Assembly (NCBI GenBank): GCA_013400975.1
Contig: WBMZ01009438.1
Location: forward strand, 186,001 to 250,000
Direction of reading: 5' to 3'
DNA length: 64,000 nt
DNA from: Atrichornis clamosus
Lineage: Eukaryota > Chordata > Aves > Passeriformes > Menuridae
Shown here: piece after piece, positions 11,502 through 25,165 of the stretch
Position numbering within the stretch: position 1 is the stretch's first letter
How the letters are laid out: each line of letters begins with the position of its first letter
Notes under the pieces: generated by a model
The model's input: the letters and a program-made list of their open reading frames with translations, nothing else
Told to the model about the DNA's origin: nothing
Database searches by the model: none
Translations under genes and position numbers: made by a program

Positions 11502-14500
11502 TATTTACTCATCTACTCAGTAAAATACAATCAGGTTTTTAAAGTGTTAGTTTCTTTTAAAAATGTCAAAAAGCAAATAAAATCAAGCATATTTTCTTTC
11601 CCATAATTTTATTGCTGTAAGATGTATTGATTTAGGAGGGTGCCAGCTGATTTCTGCCCATTTTTAAAATTATTTTCTAACTGAGGTACTTCTAGAATTA
11701 CTGGCCATAACACACCCATGAGGTAGATCAAGAACCCAGAACATGGCAGTGCATGACTATAAAGCATCCCACCCCAAATACTGCTTTTAAGCCTGACCTT
11801 GTTTTCCCCCATTTTATTTTGGTTTGGGCCTATATTTATATTCAGTTATTCAAGAAAAACATCTGCCTGAGGACTGGGTCCTTCCTCATGCTCCCAAAAA
11901 ACGAGGACCCTTTTGTATTCTTTCCTCTCATGGCAGGAAGCTACAATCCAAGCCTTGCTCCATGAGAAAACTCCCATCCTTCTGGACAGCACTCTGTGTC
12001 TCTGGGGAAATATTTACTGAGATTTAGGATATTTTTGCATTCCCTCACCAGAGCTGCCATTACTCTTACGCAGCTCACATCCTCCTGGGCACTGTCACTG
12101 TTGGGGCACCCAGGCTGCATGAAAAAGGCCAGCATGGCCCAATGTAGAGTAGATTAAAGAGGGATTTTGCTATCAGAAATGTTGACAAGAAGGGTTTTTC
12201 AAAGTACGGTCACTTATGGAAGTCAGATCATCCAACAAAAGATAAAGGATTTAGGAGGCTTGAGCTAAAGCACTTCCCCTCCTGATGTCTGGATGTGTCC
12301 TATTTTCCTTCAGCCACTAATGGAAAAGGATCCTTTGGGCCAATAAAAATCCCTTAATTAGTCTACGTACTTACTTGAAGCTCTGAAAATGCTGCCTCAA
12401 GTATTTTCATCATAACTGCATCATGCAGCTGGAGAGATCTGTGGGAGACACTACATTTTGTTTCCCTTTTATTTTTTTTTTGGGTATGGCCATGGCACAG
12501 TACAGCCAGGACTTCCTCTTACTAGGAGGGTGAGGTGCCAGGATAGGCTGAGTCGTCCTCGGATCCAGAGGCTGGTCCAAGGCTGTGGGAGTGGGGCAAA
12601 GCCTTTGTCCCCTGGAAAGCTACCATGGCCCGTAAGAGCAGAGATGCTGCACAGGCTTGGAGAAAACTCACCAAAGGATCTCCTTCCTGGGGAACAATCA
12701 GGGTCTGAGCCCAACCTGGGCAGATGCAGAGTGAAAGGTGCCAGGACTCCCACACTGAGACTGAAAAGTCCCTTTCCTTCCCTTCTCCTGAACCTGAAGT
12801 GCCTCCCAAAAAAATCTACACCAGTTGAGTGTGTGACTTTTTCTCCATTCAAGTAGCAGCCTGAGATGGGGAGTCTGGAAGGGCAAGGAATGCACCAGGC
12901 TGTTGAGTGCAAAAGCAGGACCTGCATTAGGAAACCTGGCAGGATTCCACACACGGTGAAAAGTCCTGCAGTGACCAGCAAGAACTATTTGTCTTCGATG
13001 AAGTTATGGCCAGTGGTGGGGAACCTGCTGGCTCTCTGGACTTCACCCAGGTTGCTCCTGCCCTGGAGGTTTGGTTCGTGTCTTGACAGAGTTGGCTGCT
13101 GAGGAGACCAACAATGGCATGGGAATTCTTCTGTATAATACTTGTCCAGAAACTGCATACAGTCTTTTCCCTCTTCACCTTGCCTCAACCCCATGCCCTC
13201 ATAATCTCTCCTTGGGAAATTATCTCTACCAAAAGGGCTTTAGTGTGTTTTCTTTCCTGGGAATCACTGTCTTCTTGCTGGCAAAAGGTGGGGAAATGGA
13301 GCTGCCCTTCCTGAGAATGAGAGGTTTTTTAAAACCCAAAGCACCACCCTGGCAATGTTTCAGTAGCCATGTCTGAACAGAGGGCTGAGGGTGCTCCCCA
13401 GAGCCCTCTGAGAATGTAACCATTTCAGTTCAGCCTGTGGGAGAAGTGTAGGATGAGGTCAGAAGCCAAACGCCAGGCAGAAAGCCTGCAGCTTAACCAA
13501 GAAAGGACTCTCTGCTTTTTGCCCCCAAAATGAGCCTCTATTCCTGGCAGGAATTGTCCTGAATTTCTCTTCATGAAATGGTACAGACAGGGCCTATTGA
13601 GCCATTTATTCTTGAGGTTATCAACAGAGACCATCCTGCACATTAATTTGTGCTAAAAAAGCAGATTTTTTCAAAGTTTCGCCACTTTCTGGTTGTAGTT
13701 TTAGACTGAGCCCATCACTCAGATGTGAGGAGGTGCAGCTGGACCTGTACTGCTGCTGTCAGTGGTACCACACAGCAGTTGCCCTGTGAGGTTGTTGCCA
13801 TGCCCTGAAATGGCTGGAATACCTGTGAAACGCCAAAACCCACAACTCCTGTGTTGTTTATGTTAACTGGCAGCACAAATTCCCCTGCTGCATGTCGAGC
13901 TAGGCAGAGCTTGGCTCCACAGCTTCAGGTTTCATTCTTGCTCATCTAAAGGGCATCCATCCTGTGCCATCTTTCCCAGAGAAGAAATACCATGCCCCTT
14001 GCTTTTGCTGCTCAACCCTCCTCAAAAAGCTGCTAAGGGGAGGACAACAGAAAACCTCTGTATTCCCTTTTTTCCCTTTTTCATTAAATAGTACATAAAC
14101 AAGAAAACAGATTAAATAACATTCCTTTCAGGGCATATGTTGCATAATACTATAGAGAGTACAAGCTTTTAAAGCAAATCTCTCCACTAAAATTGAAACA
14201 AACTGCTGTAAATAGCATTTTCTAGGCTCAGCGGGGGCAGAGGGATGCCGATTTCCATGCTACTCCTCTACAGCTTGTTAGCAGGCATTGCGGAACATAT
14301 GCACTTTCCTTAAAAAATGCAGTTAGGCAGTTATTATCCATCCTTCAAATTATTTGACAACCTGTGCACTTGCATCACCATGGCAAGGATATTCTGCATC
14401 CTCTTGCGTACAGGTGTACAGAAAACAGATAAATCAGAGTTTTACCCTTTGTTTTTTTGCCGCAGCTCACAGCGCCTGGCCCCTGGCCCAAGGTGCAGAT

Positions 14501-17500
14501 GGGGAGGTAGGTCCAGAAGCTGCACGTCTGCGGTGCATGCAGTTATTTGTCAGGGGGGCTTGTTCCCATCCCTGCAGGGGCAATAATATAAAAAGCCACA
14601 TCAAGACTGAGATGAGATAAGAAACTGCAGAGGGCCTGGAGTCTTAGGGAGGCAGACAGTATATTAACAGCTGGAAATGACATGGGGTCTTTCCAATATC
14701 TGCATGTTCCAACTAGATTTTTGCAAACCATGCACATCTGTCAGAAGAACCCTTCCCACAAAAAAAAAAAAAAAAAAAGAAATTAAGGGCCTTAAAACTT
14801 TAGAGTATTAAAGCACTATTAAACACTTCCTGTTTTTCTTTTTGGAAAGTTGATGGTAGCACAAATCCAAGCACAAGTATCCCAAGGAGAGAAGAAAATC
14901 ACAATTAATGAAAGTTATTTTCAAAAAACAACCTGCTTTCAGGAGTCAATAACATTTTAACTTTATAGCCCTGTTTCTTGCAACTTAGCAGGACCTGAAG
15001 AAAATGCTCTGCCTGACTTCCATTGCCTTATGTCCCTTGGTCGGAAAACACCAAAGAAAAGCTGAAGGACTTTCAGAGGTAGCCCAGTACTCTCAGCACC
15101 AGCATTTCTCTAATCTCTCCCTCAGTTAGACAGCAAACAAAGCCCAATGTGAAATCCTAGACAATTTTCATGTCAGTTTTCTTCCAGCAGAGACTCCGTG
15201 TGATTTCAAAAAGCAATATTGATCCAGATATATTGTGATAACAAAAATGTGCACTATGTTTGCCCAAATAAAGCACTTTTGAGACCTGGCTGCTTTAAAT
15301 TGTATTTTGACTGCATGGAGAGACCCATGTTTTCTGCATTTAACTGCTGTATTTTTACCTGCGGGGGGCATTGTGTTCTATAGCAATCCTTTAACTCTCT
15401 TAGTAACATTTAACTCAGCATGGAGCATAATCAGAGCAACCATCTATTTATTTGTTGGAGCTGATAAACTGGAAGAAACACATGCACCAAAGAAAGGAGA
15501 AGAAAGGGGCTGAGCCTAGAGAGGTACGGGGGCTACCAGCTGCATTATGAAATTATTGACTTTTGCTAGTAAAAGGCAAAAAGCACGACACTGGATTTCA
15601 GGGACAAAAATATGACTAAGATATTTGGTTCTTGATCTGTGAGGCTACAAGTCCTGCAAAGATGTGGAGATGATTGCCTTTAGCAACAAGCAGCAGAAGG
15701 GTTTCATGTAAAAGCCCAGAAGTAATTCCTTTTGGTACCTATTCAATTTGTAGCCATAATTCAGAGGCTTTTAACATGGTTAAAACAGAGACACTTGCTC
15801 TATCAAAAATAATTAAAACTGGACCTGAATATCATCTGGTGCTCTGGGGATCATCCAGACTTACCAAACCTGCCTTGTTTGCAGACCAAGCTCAATCAGA
15901 TATTCATTCACTGCACTCTCTTTAAGGTATACAAGAAGAGACATGAGAAGGCAGCCCCCTGTGAAGGGGACAAGTACTGGTGGTCAGCACAGTGGTTCTC
16001 AGCTCTAGGTTCCCTGAAGGGCTGCAAATGTCCAGCCTCCAGCACACTGCTGGCTGGACCTCCTAGCTGGGCAACCAAGAGCACGCCCAAGGCAAGCACT
16101 CAATAGGACCAAGATTTCTTATTTCAAGTGCACCCATCCCAGTCCCAGGCAGAGCTCTTCATCCTGTGTAGCAGGATCTAAATGATGAGCATTATTTCAC
16201 ATTGTGAGATAAGAGGGTTTCCTGGAGAGGGTTTCCTTGTTAGGGAAACAAGGTCAGCTTCATGCCAAGGCTGGAGGACATCCCTTGGGCTGGTTGTGAA
16301 GTGCTTCCAGGGTCTGCCCCAGAGGGCTATCAAGAGTCCTTGAAGGGATTTCAAGGAACATGCTACACCCCCAGGTATGGATGTGCAAATTGCTCCATGC
16401 AACTATTTCCAACAGAGGTGTGTTTTGCTGTTGTCAGGCAATATAGATACTGGAAAGACGTACAAACTTCTCCATTCATTATAGAGGAAATCTCCACTGT
16501 TCCTGTAGAACAATTAAGTGAGGCTTAAAGGAAAACTATATTTTCTGAGGGTTTTTCCCATCATGCAAAAAGTTAATGATGTGAGGGCCAACAGCCCAGA
16601 GCACTCTGGCTGTGCTTGGGAACTGCAGGGGTCAGCATGTCTGTCCTGGGGTGTCTGAACTTTAGTGTAGGCTTGGAAAAAAGACAGTCAGAAATGCTTA
16701 GTTTTCTGAGGTAGCTGCATGTGCCCCAGTGTAATGGCTGCCATACCCTACCCTGGAGGGATGTTTGGAGTCAGAGGTAGCCCCAGGGCAGGCGCAAGGG
16801 AGCAGCCACCCTGTGCAAGCAGGTAGATGGCATCTCCCTTAGGGAGTGATCGCTCCCACTGCTCAGGTACAGGGTCTGTGGCTACAGATGCAAGGACTTG
16901 AACTGCAACAACAACCTCCAGGGACATGTTTTTTAAGCTTCCTTGAACTCATTCACTCTTAGTTTTGGCCTGCCACTGCATTTGCCAAGAAACTATACCC
17001 TGCTGCTGTTGCTGATGTTGCTTCTGTCACCAGACCTAGGCTGTCCACACATCCAGACTGCCACATGATCCCTGTTTGCTGGTTCTAATACAGATTTCCA
17101 AGTGCTGAAGAGGTTTATTATTATATAATGCACTCAGCCTAATCAAAGGAACATGGTAGAGCTGAAGAGGGGTTGATGAAGCTTCCCCAGGGGAAAGTCA
17201 CCTACTTGGACCTGGCCTTACAAGCAAGGAGTGATATTTACTCACTCTATTACAAGCCAAGAATAAGCTGTCTGGAGCAGATCCAAGATGACCTGCTTCA
17301 CTGCTGAAGAAAATGCATCAAATCAAACTGTTGCACATGCCTCTGCTCTCAGAGGGAGAGAGGGAATTCTTAGTGGGAATTAGTATTTCTCATGCAACAC
17401 CCTTCTTGGGGGGGTCATTTTGTCTTCAGACATCAGCACTGGCTGGTGAGCTGATCCTGCTAGCTCAGCTGAAGGTTGCATCCCCTGGCTTGTTTTACAG

Positions 17501-18439
17501 TGGGACTGCTCTGCTGCAAATGTGGGAAGTGGGGACCACTTCCTAATGGCAGAGTGAACCAACCACCGCAGGCAGATAGAAAGTTCACCACAACACCTGC
17601 TCTTCAGCTTTCCAGAGAAAACCAAACCCACTTCCCCTCCCCAAAAGTCCTGTATTGCATCCAGGTGAGCAGTCCCAGAGGTGAGTCCCACATATTGGAG
17701 GAAAGCAGGCAGTGTGTATTTTGTAACTTACACCTCTGATTCTGTTACAGGAGAGAAAAACACTTTCATTGCCCGATCCTCAGTAGTCTGGCACCTGAGA
17801 CAAACACGTTTTTTCACTGTGCTGGGTCTCACCTCCACCAAGCATAAAGACAGTTAAAGTGTGTTTCACAAAATATGCTTCCCTACTGCTCAGAAAAAAA
17901 TGGAAGGGGTTAGTGTTGCCCTGGCATGTAATAAAGATGTCAAAAATTTTCCTCCAAAAATGCAAATCAAACTTGTTTTCCCATCAGTCCTCCTTTCTCA
18001 AAATCAAAAGCCTTCCTCTTTCATAAGAAATTCAAGGCAACTAAACTCTGGTATATTTTAAGCAGAAAATAATATTTCCCATAAGTACTGGGAAGTTAGT
18101 CACAAGGCATCCATCCCTTCTTTCTTTTGTGATATTCCTAGACCTATGTATGACATCCATTTTAGGAGCAGGTAACCAGAAAACTACACCACATAACTCA
18201 TGTTTGTGAACACGTCTGTGACAACAGAGATAGACTGGACTCATAACTTCTGTCTGAGCACTTCTAAGCTGCAGAAGGCTCGAGCTCAGAAGACTGTCTG
18301 AGGCCCACTGTTGTTTTGCATAGGTAAGTCAGAGCCCTTGATATATGATTTAATTTTAAATCCAGGAATAAATGTCAGGGTTTTGTCATTTTCATGCATA
18401 GATTTTTAGTTTTTATTCTGTGTGTGGAAATAGATAGAA
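11502..18439. other. Unique non-coding stretch, no gene recognised
   Basis: No family or exon was recognised. The longest frame is minus-strand 12469-12981 (170 codons). It lies in a GC-rich patch where plus-strand 12458-12856 is also open, so it is more likely compositional than coding. A 19-base A run at 14760-14778 could be the tail of an old retroposed sequence, but nothing recognisable lies upstream. At 16210-16242 there is a small direct and inverted repeat around the hexamer GTTTCC. The remainder looks like ordinary avian intergenic or intronic DNA. Confidence 0.55.
14760..14778 (+). repeat. Oligo-A run (19 bases)
   Basis: An uninterrupted run of As is followed by GAAATTAAG. It may be a simple homopolymer or the remnant of a poly-A tail. 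I found no retrogene or SINE body immediately upstream, so no further call is made. Confidence 0.8.
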
Positions 18440-18966
18440 TCATCCAGCTCTGGAAATATCTGGGATATCACCCAGCACAGAAAGGACATTGGCCTGTTGG
18501 AGCAAGTCCACAGAAAGGCTACCAAGTTGATTAGAGCATCTCTCTCAAGTTGATGGAGCTCCTCTCCTACAAGGAAAGGCTAAGAGATTTGGGATTGTTC
18601 AGCCTGAAAAAGAGAAGGCTTCGGGGTGACCCAACTGCAGCCTTCCAGTACCTGCAAGAAAGATGGAGAGAGGAACTTTTTACAAGAGCATGTATTGACA
18701 GGACAAGGGGGAATAGCTTCAAACTGAAAGAGAGTAGGATTAGAACAGTTATTACAAATGAATTCTTTACTATGAGAGTGGTGAGGTACTGGAACAAGTT
18801 GACCAGAGAAGCTGGTGAGGCCCCACTCCTGGAAGTGTTCAAGGCCAGGTTGGATGGGACTCTGAGCAACCTGGTCTAGTGAAAGGTGTCCCTGCCCATG
18901 GCAGGGGAGTTGGAATAAGATGATCTTTTTGGACCCTTCCATCCCAATCCATTCTATGATTCTATG
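18440..18966 (+). mobile_element. CR1 LINE, 3' end (ORF2 C-terminus plus 3' UTR)
   Basis: This is a 5'-truncated CR1 retrotransposon in plus orientation. The frame at 18550-18879 encodes the typical CR1 ORF2 C-terminal tail: ELLSYKERLRDLGLFSLKKR, then a FTRACIDRTRGN segment, then VVRYWNKLTREAG, ending in LSNLV and a stop. After the stop come the usual CR1 3' elements: GGTGTCCCTGCCCATGGCAGG (a short hairpin), the TGATCTTTTTGG segment, and two copies of ATTCTATG at the end. The 5' break is near the TCCAGCTCTGG motif at about 18443. Several in-frame differences and a short deletion relative to usual avian CR1 indicate an inactive, moderately old copy. CR1 copies normally lack target-site duplications, and none is evident. 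Confidence 0.95.
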
Positions 18967-21900
18967 CTAAAGGTATAGGTATATGTATAGATATAGATAA
19001 ACTTTTTTTTTTAATATTAAGATACACTTTTATCCTTAGAAAATATATAAATGTATCCAGGGACGCCTGACTATACCAGCCTCCAGAGAAATATATAAGT
19101 ATTCACACATACACTCACACATGTTGTCTATGTGTAATATTATAGGAAGACTGGTTTCAAGCTTCCTCTGTTTGTTTCATAAGTGCCTCAGCAGAACTGC
19201 ATAAACAAGCACAATACAAGGATATAAAGGGTGTGGGAGTCATTTTTTATAACAGACGGTAGCACAAGTAGCTGATAATAGCAAAAAATAAGTGATTGCC
19301 TCAGAAACTGGAAGTCTCTATAGCTGAATGATGCATTTTCTCCTTTTCGACCTCAAGAGCATTCAGGAGTAAAAGGTGATTGTCCTACTTTGCTGTCTCA
19401 TTCAAATCTGGTGCTGCAGCTGAATTTGAGCACTGAACATGCACTCAAGGATGCATTTCTCTCCCATTTCTGCTCTTGTTTGCAGTCACAGAGTACTAAA
19501 TATTACAAAAAAAGATGCCAACATTACGTTCTCAGAGGAAGGCATTTTTCAAAGATTTCTCATCATTGAAAATAATTTCATCTAGTAATATTGAGGGGGG
19601 AAAAAAATCAGAAGCCTTTCAGCTGGTACCTGAGTGCCATGAGTGCTCAAATTAAGGAAGCTCGAAGAGAAGGGTACATTATCAACAGTAATCATGTTAA
19701 TAGATATGATTGCTGATGGATGTGGCTGATGGCCTTGCAAATATTGAGTACAATGCCCTTCTTTCCCTTTTTTTGTGATGTGTTGCTTGGCACAGCTATC
19801 ACTCTCTTTTTTCTGAACAGGTTTCAGGGCAAAGTGGTCTCTGTGACATTGCCATAGCGTAATAAGGCCAACGTAGCTTCAACAGACCACACTGCCTCTC
19901 AGTAAAGCGCCTCCCGCAGCTCTTCTTGCTGTGCTGCCCCTAATACCCCTTAGGAATGACTGAGCCACTCCAAGAGAGCTGCCCACCAGATGGTATCTGT
20001 TACACATGCTGATACAGCCCATGCTAAACCAGTTATAGGATGTGAGTCTGTTCTCCCACTTCACAATGTCACAAGAACGTAGGTAACGAATGTTCGGGGG
20101 TAAGAAATTGCCCCTTTGCCTGTGTGGAGGGACGATGCAGACAGCAGCACTCGGATAACTGGGAATGAAAAGCAAGGTCAGCTTCACATTCTGGCAGACA
20201 TGCAATGAGCTGAGTCTGTTTGTTAGCTTTTAAAGGGACTCTAGATGACTGTGCAAGATCTGAACTTAATGAGATAAATCCCACCCTTGGGAAATCCAAT
20301 GCTTTTTCTGTATTGCAATTGCTTAGGCTTATGACTCGGGGGTTTTATGTTGCAAGTGTAGCATACTCTACTCTAGCATCTGGTTCCCCATGTTCTGCCA
20401 TGGGTGCTCCACCTGCAAATAGTATATCCCTCCCCAAATCTGTCTTGTTCAAATATTTTCATTTATAGTGCATTGACGTGCCATTCACAAACAACTCGTA
20501 AGTTCTGCTCTTGACAGGATCTTATTTTGAAGTCATTTTAAGATACAACTTAACCTATCTTTTTTTCTCCCAGAAAACATACACTTAAGAAAATAATTAT
20601 TCCTCCCCAGCTCTGAAGTGTGATAACACAAATTGCAACATTGCAAACTAAAATAATTTCATTAGGAAGATAAGCCATATCCATCTCTCGTTTTCCAGCA
20701 CTCTGAATGACTTTATCACAGCAATGAGGTATTTTTCTTCCTCCTTCCTCCACTCCCATCACCAAGTATTCAACAGACTTGCAGCTAGATCAAAGGCAGC
20801 CAGATGATTCAAAGATTTATCGTATTACTCAGTAAGGGCAAGTGCGAAAGTCAAATGGTAACTTCCCAAGAGAGACTGATTGATCTGAACTGCAGCTAAT
20901 ACAATTCACTGACAGAGAGTTATGAAGACATTAATTCACACCAGGGCAAAGGAAAACTGCTGTGTGGGTTCTCATGTTCCTAAAAAACCTCTACCAACAC
21001 TGCTGGCAAGTTACTGTTCAGAAATACAGCTGTTTCCAGCACCCATAGGCCCCAGTAAAGTCCACCTAAAGTTTCTACTAAATTGTGTGTTCCACTGTAT
21101 TATTCATTGGTACTGTGCTCTCACAACTTGAGATTGTGAAGGGCTCTGTTTGGCATTGCATGGCCATTTTACTCCTTCAAAGCCCTTAAGCTGTTCCACT
21201 GTTTACCACTCCATCTAATCCCTGCAGAGGCAAACTTACTCCATGTTTCCAAGAAGCCGATGTATGTCTGTGGCATTTCTCTTCATCACACCGTGGCTGG
21301 GGTCAATCTGAGTGCACCTGCTGTCAGCAAATGGCCAAGTCAAGCTGCTGGTGGACACGCTGCCTGCACCCAGAGGTGGTCTGGGGCTGTGCTCTGAAGA
21401 GGAGCCTCATTCCCCATTGTCCACCAGCTTATCCCAGGGCTCAGCATCCCTGTACCCAATTCTAAGACTGCCTCTCCTTTCTTGGTCAGTCCCGGGTGAA
21501 GGCTGATGGATGGTCTCACTGTTTGCACCAGGTCTCAGCTTGGCCTTTCCCTTTAGTTAGCAAAATAGGATACTCCTACCTTTTTCTATTTCAGTTTTAG
21601 GATTTTTTTTTTTTAACAGGCCAGCTGGAGAGGGAAATAACAGGGAAGGGTTGAACATTTGTTTTCATTTAATGAGTTTTGCACTTGCCCTGAGAGTCTG
21701 CTCGGGAGAAAAACCCTTGCAAGCTTTAATTTATACAGCAGTGATGAAGGAAGTTATGGGGGGTGGGGGAAGGGTGAATAATTCTGTTGTAGCTTTTCTT
21801 CCACTTACAGAAATAAAATGTATTGAGACCGTGGGAGTGGTCATTGTCTTCTGGGAGCATTAATTCTCAGCAGTACCACTCAGTCCAGGGAAGACTAATA

Positions 21901-24900
21901 GCTGAAGGAGTCCTCCACTGATCACCTCATTACCCTTCAAAGGCCGTCAAGGGAATAAGAACCTCTGGAGGAGTGTGAACAACCATTTCTAGGGAGACAT
22001 GGGGAGTTTCATTTCCCTACCATGCAGGTTTTCTATTTTTTTACAATAAAAAATAAAGCAGCTGGATTTGCAGAGACTTCCTTGTAATTCTCTTCACAAG
22101 AACTGCAGGTGCTCCTCGCAGCACCAACCCACTCCAGTTCATGTTCATGTCTCCTCATTTATTCTGGCCACCTCTTGCTGTGCATCAAATCCTTCCTGCT
22201 CATGCTTAGAGCAGTGATTTTTACACCCAGCAATGAGACAAAAAAAGGAGTCTTATCACTGAATATGTTTGCTCTAGCCCTGTCTCCCTGGATAACAGCT
22301 ATGCAAAACAGAAACCTATTTATTCCCTGTTGCTGCTATACAGTCTTTACCCTAGTTTGCATTTTGCCTGAGAGAGTGAGTCACAAGGATGGCACCTCCC
22401 ATTCATTCCCAAATGCCCTCACAAATCAGACTCCATTTTCTGAAGCAAAAGCAGATTTCCACCTTGGCAACCCAGACAATTTAGTGTCCTGAGGTGAGGG
22501 TTTGCATCCACACAGAACTGGCACAAGAACAAAGGGGCCCCTTAGGCCTTCAGAATGGCCTTTAGAAGGGCTTGAACTGTTGGAAGAAAAAGCTTTTGGA
22601 AAAAAGTGCTGGGACTTTTTCCTCATATCCAAGACATCAAGCTTGAATCCCATCTCACAAGTCATTTTGCCAGGGGAAAGGAACCCTGATGAATTCAGTT
22701 AAGGAAACCCTTACAATTAATCCTGACCTTACTGAGAAGAGTTAGACCATAAATGAAGATTTTTCAGTTAGCATCTCATTAATGGATAGGGTGACACTGA
22801 TAAAGGGAAGACCAGCATCTTTTTTTGTGGTCTTCCAAGGTTAGATGGGTTGTCTTACATACAGGAACAGAGTTACAGTGAGACAAAGCCCCGTATCTGT
22901 GACATTAACGCTGAAAGACGACAGCATGTCACAGGGACATTCATACAGCAGGGACAGCCTTGCAGAAAGAAATGTGAAAAATAAATGAATGTTCCAAGCA
23001 CAAGCAAAAATTAAGGAATAGTTTGTAAGCACCAGGCTATATACCGTTTATTCTGTTAAACACTCAGTAGTGACTTCTCAATGTGACCTCAGCCAAAGAC
23101 ATACATTGAAAAACACAGGCAGAATTACCAATTATTCAGAGCCTACTCTTCATGACAGGTTGAGCCATAATTTTGCTGTAACGCATTCTGTTGCTGAAGT
23201 TGCTGACATTTATGACTGTGCTTGGAAACGTTGATATACCCAAGGATTTCACAACATTATCTCTGACATGCGAAATTAGTCCATTGGCTCCTTCCAAAGT
23301 GAATCTGCGATACAGTGGATGAGGACACAGAAGCTGAGGACTGCGTGACATCGAACAAGAGCTGCTCTAAAAATCAGCCAATTGGAGTCTCATATTCAGT
23401 TAGCAGTGTATTGGGAACCCCCTCTTTAGCAGTTCCCCATGCACTAAATGAGGAAAAACATTGCTGTTCATCAAAAATGACATCTAACTGTAACACAGCA
23501 GAGATGTGGCAAGTGTAGGGCATCAGCATTAATCTTACTGTAGATGTGAATGGTAAAAGGAGACCTCAAGGGATTCCCACCTGTGTAGATGATGCTCTGC
23601 ACCATCCCTGGGGTAGGTGAGTGCCCAAAGTAAAAAGAAAAATAAAAGGCCAAGGACTAAGTAGACTGAGGATTTTGTAAGAAAACAGGGAACAGAAGAG
23701 GCACGGCCTGCCCTTTGCAGGGTCTCACAGGGAGAGCAGCAGAGACCTTTACATGCTCATCAGGTCATGATCAGGGAAAGCCACTTCCAGCAGCCACTCC
23801 AAGTGCACAGTCTGGCTGCCCCTCTCCTATTTCCAAAGGGAAGAGACACTGAAAAACATGATAAGGATGGATTAAACCTGCTGGCCTGATGCCAGAGAGC
23901 AGTCCCAGATGTGTTTAACTCAGGTGTAGCATCAATGTTCTACCCTATAATGAATATCAGATTATGCAGTGACGTGCAAGCATTGAGTCTGAGTATCGGG
24001 AATTTATCCTGACGTGCCTTTGCTGAATGAGGAGGTCTTTAGAAAAATAAACTACAAGTCATGCTGCAAACTCTTTCTATACTTTCACTGTAGCTTGAAT
24101 AGGATATTTTAAAACATCATGAGTGATGGTTTATTTGCCCTGGATCTGGTTTTGCACTTCTTAATCAGCAGCTCAAATTCTACATTTCTCCAATGAGCTC
24201 AGCACTCAGGTGAACAGTAATGCTGCTGGATAATGTCATTGATAAAGTCTTTTATTGGACCTGAAATTAGCCCTCAAGTGAAAATAAACATTTCCCAGTG
24301 TTTCCCTGCTATAAATTACAAAGCTACATTTTATTCAGGACAGAAGAAAACACAGAGGATTACCTTGGTAAACTCGTCTCGCTTTATCAGCAGTAAATTT
24401 GTTGTTCAAGCCACTTACGTCTAGTTACTGTAAATTCCTGTTTAATTATAATCCAGATGTTCTCAAGGCCCTCTTACCCTCCAGCATAACTTGACAAGTG
24501 CAGCTCTGCAGTTTTCAGGGTTAAGATGTTCTTTGGAGAACACATCAGGAGAGCTGCTCCTCAGAGGAAGGGTGGGGGGGTCCTAGGTGATCCATGGGGG
24601 TTGTTTTAATCAAGGAAAGCTGTAATCCTGAGCCAAGAGGTAATGGCCAGAAGGGGGAAAATAGGCAACTTCTCAGCCCCTCACTGGGGTTTGCCATGTG
24701 AGCTGCTGCTGTCTGCTGAAATGCTGCCCCAGTATGGCACCTGCTGATACATGGGGAGATTCCTGGTTCATGGAAATGCAAGTGGCATCCCCAACCCCTC
24801 TGGGGTCAACATGACTTTTGTTTTATTTGCACTCATACTGCCCTACTTACTTTCTCTTTTACTTATTCTAGGATAGCGTATATATTTTGTTGCTGAGAAA

Positions 24901-25009
24901 GTGACTCAAAAGCATATTTCTGTTCCTATCAGTCTAAATGTTAATTTGTCTCTTTTAATCTAAAATCCCTTCAACAAAAAGGTATAGCTTAGAATTCATA
25001 AATGTCCTG
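18967..25009. other. Unique non-coding stretch, no gene recognised
   Basis: Just after the CR1 there is a TA-rich imperfect repeat (18970-19000), and an imperfect CACA-type patch lies at 19100-19120. Minus-strand 19879-20205 (108 codons) and plus-strand 22109-22492 (127 codons) are open without recognisable domains. The minus-strand frame at 23136-23351 has a protein-like mixture of residues and uses CpG-containing codons, and a possible CAG splice acceptor precedes its middle part. I cannot match it to any family. An oligo-T tract occurs at 21603-21615. Nothing else could be supported. Confidence 0.5.
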
Positions 25010-25165
25010 TAAAGAAAAGGGTAAAAATACCATGAACAAAGACTTCTAAAGACATACTCTGTACAAAGTATACAATGAAGTTATTGGACTCATTGCCACA
25101 GAATGCTGCAGAAGTCAAAGATACAAAGTGGATGTTTCATGCACTGAAACAACTTAGTTTATGCC
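25010..25165 (+). mobile_element. Probable old CR1 LINE scrap (ORF2 C-terminal region)
   Basis: The segment around 25084-25145 reads GGACTCATTGCCACAGAATG, followed by GCAGAAGTCAAAGATAC. This closely resembles the conserved CR1 ORF2 tail that encodes a W-N-x-L-P-x-x-V-x-E-A-K motif in ancient amniote CR1 elements. The flanks are too decayed to delimit. The family assignment is by eye and moderate to weak; unique sequence with chance similarity is the alternative. Confidence 0.45.

Noticed and set aside
12469..12981. 170-codon minus-strand frame
   Set aside because: The opposite strand is open over the same GC-rich patch, there is no known domain, and there are no splice signals in context.
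18550..18879. 109-codon frame as a host gene
   Set aside because: It is the C-terminal tail of CR1 ORF2 inside a truncated LINE.
18888..18905. Small hairpin around CCTGCCCATGGCAGG
   Set aside because: It is a normal part of the CR1 3' untranslated region, seen also at 57520-57535.
18567..18942. Minus-strand frames of 100 and 120 codons
   Set aside because: They are antisense shadows of the CR1 3' end.
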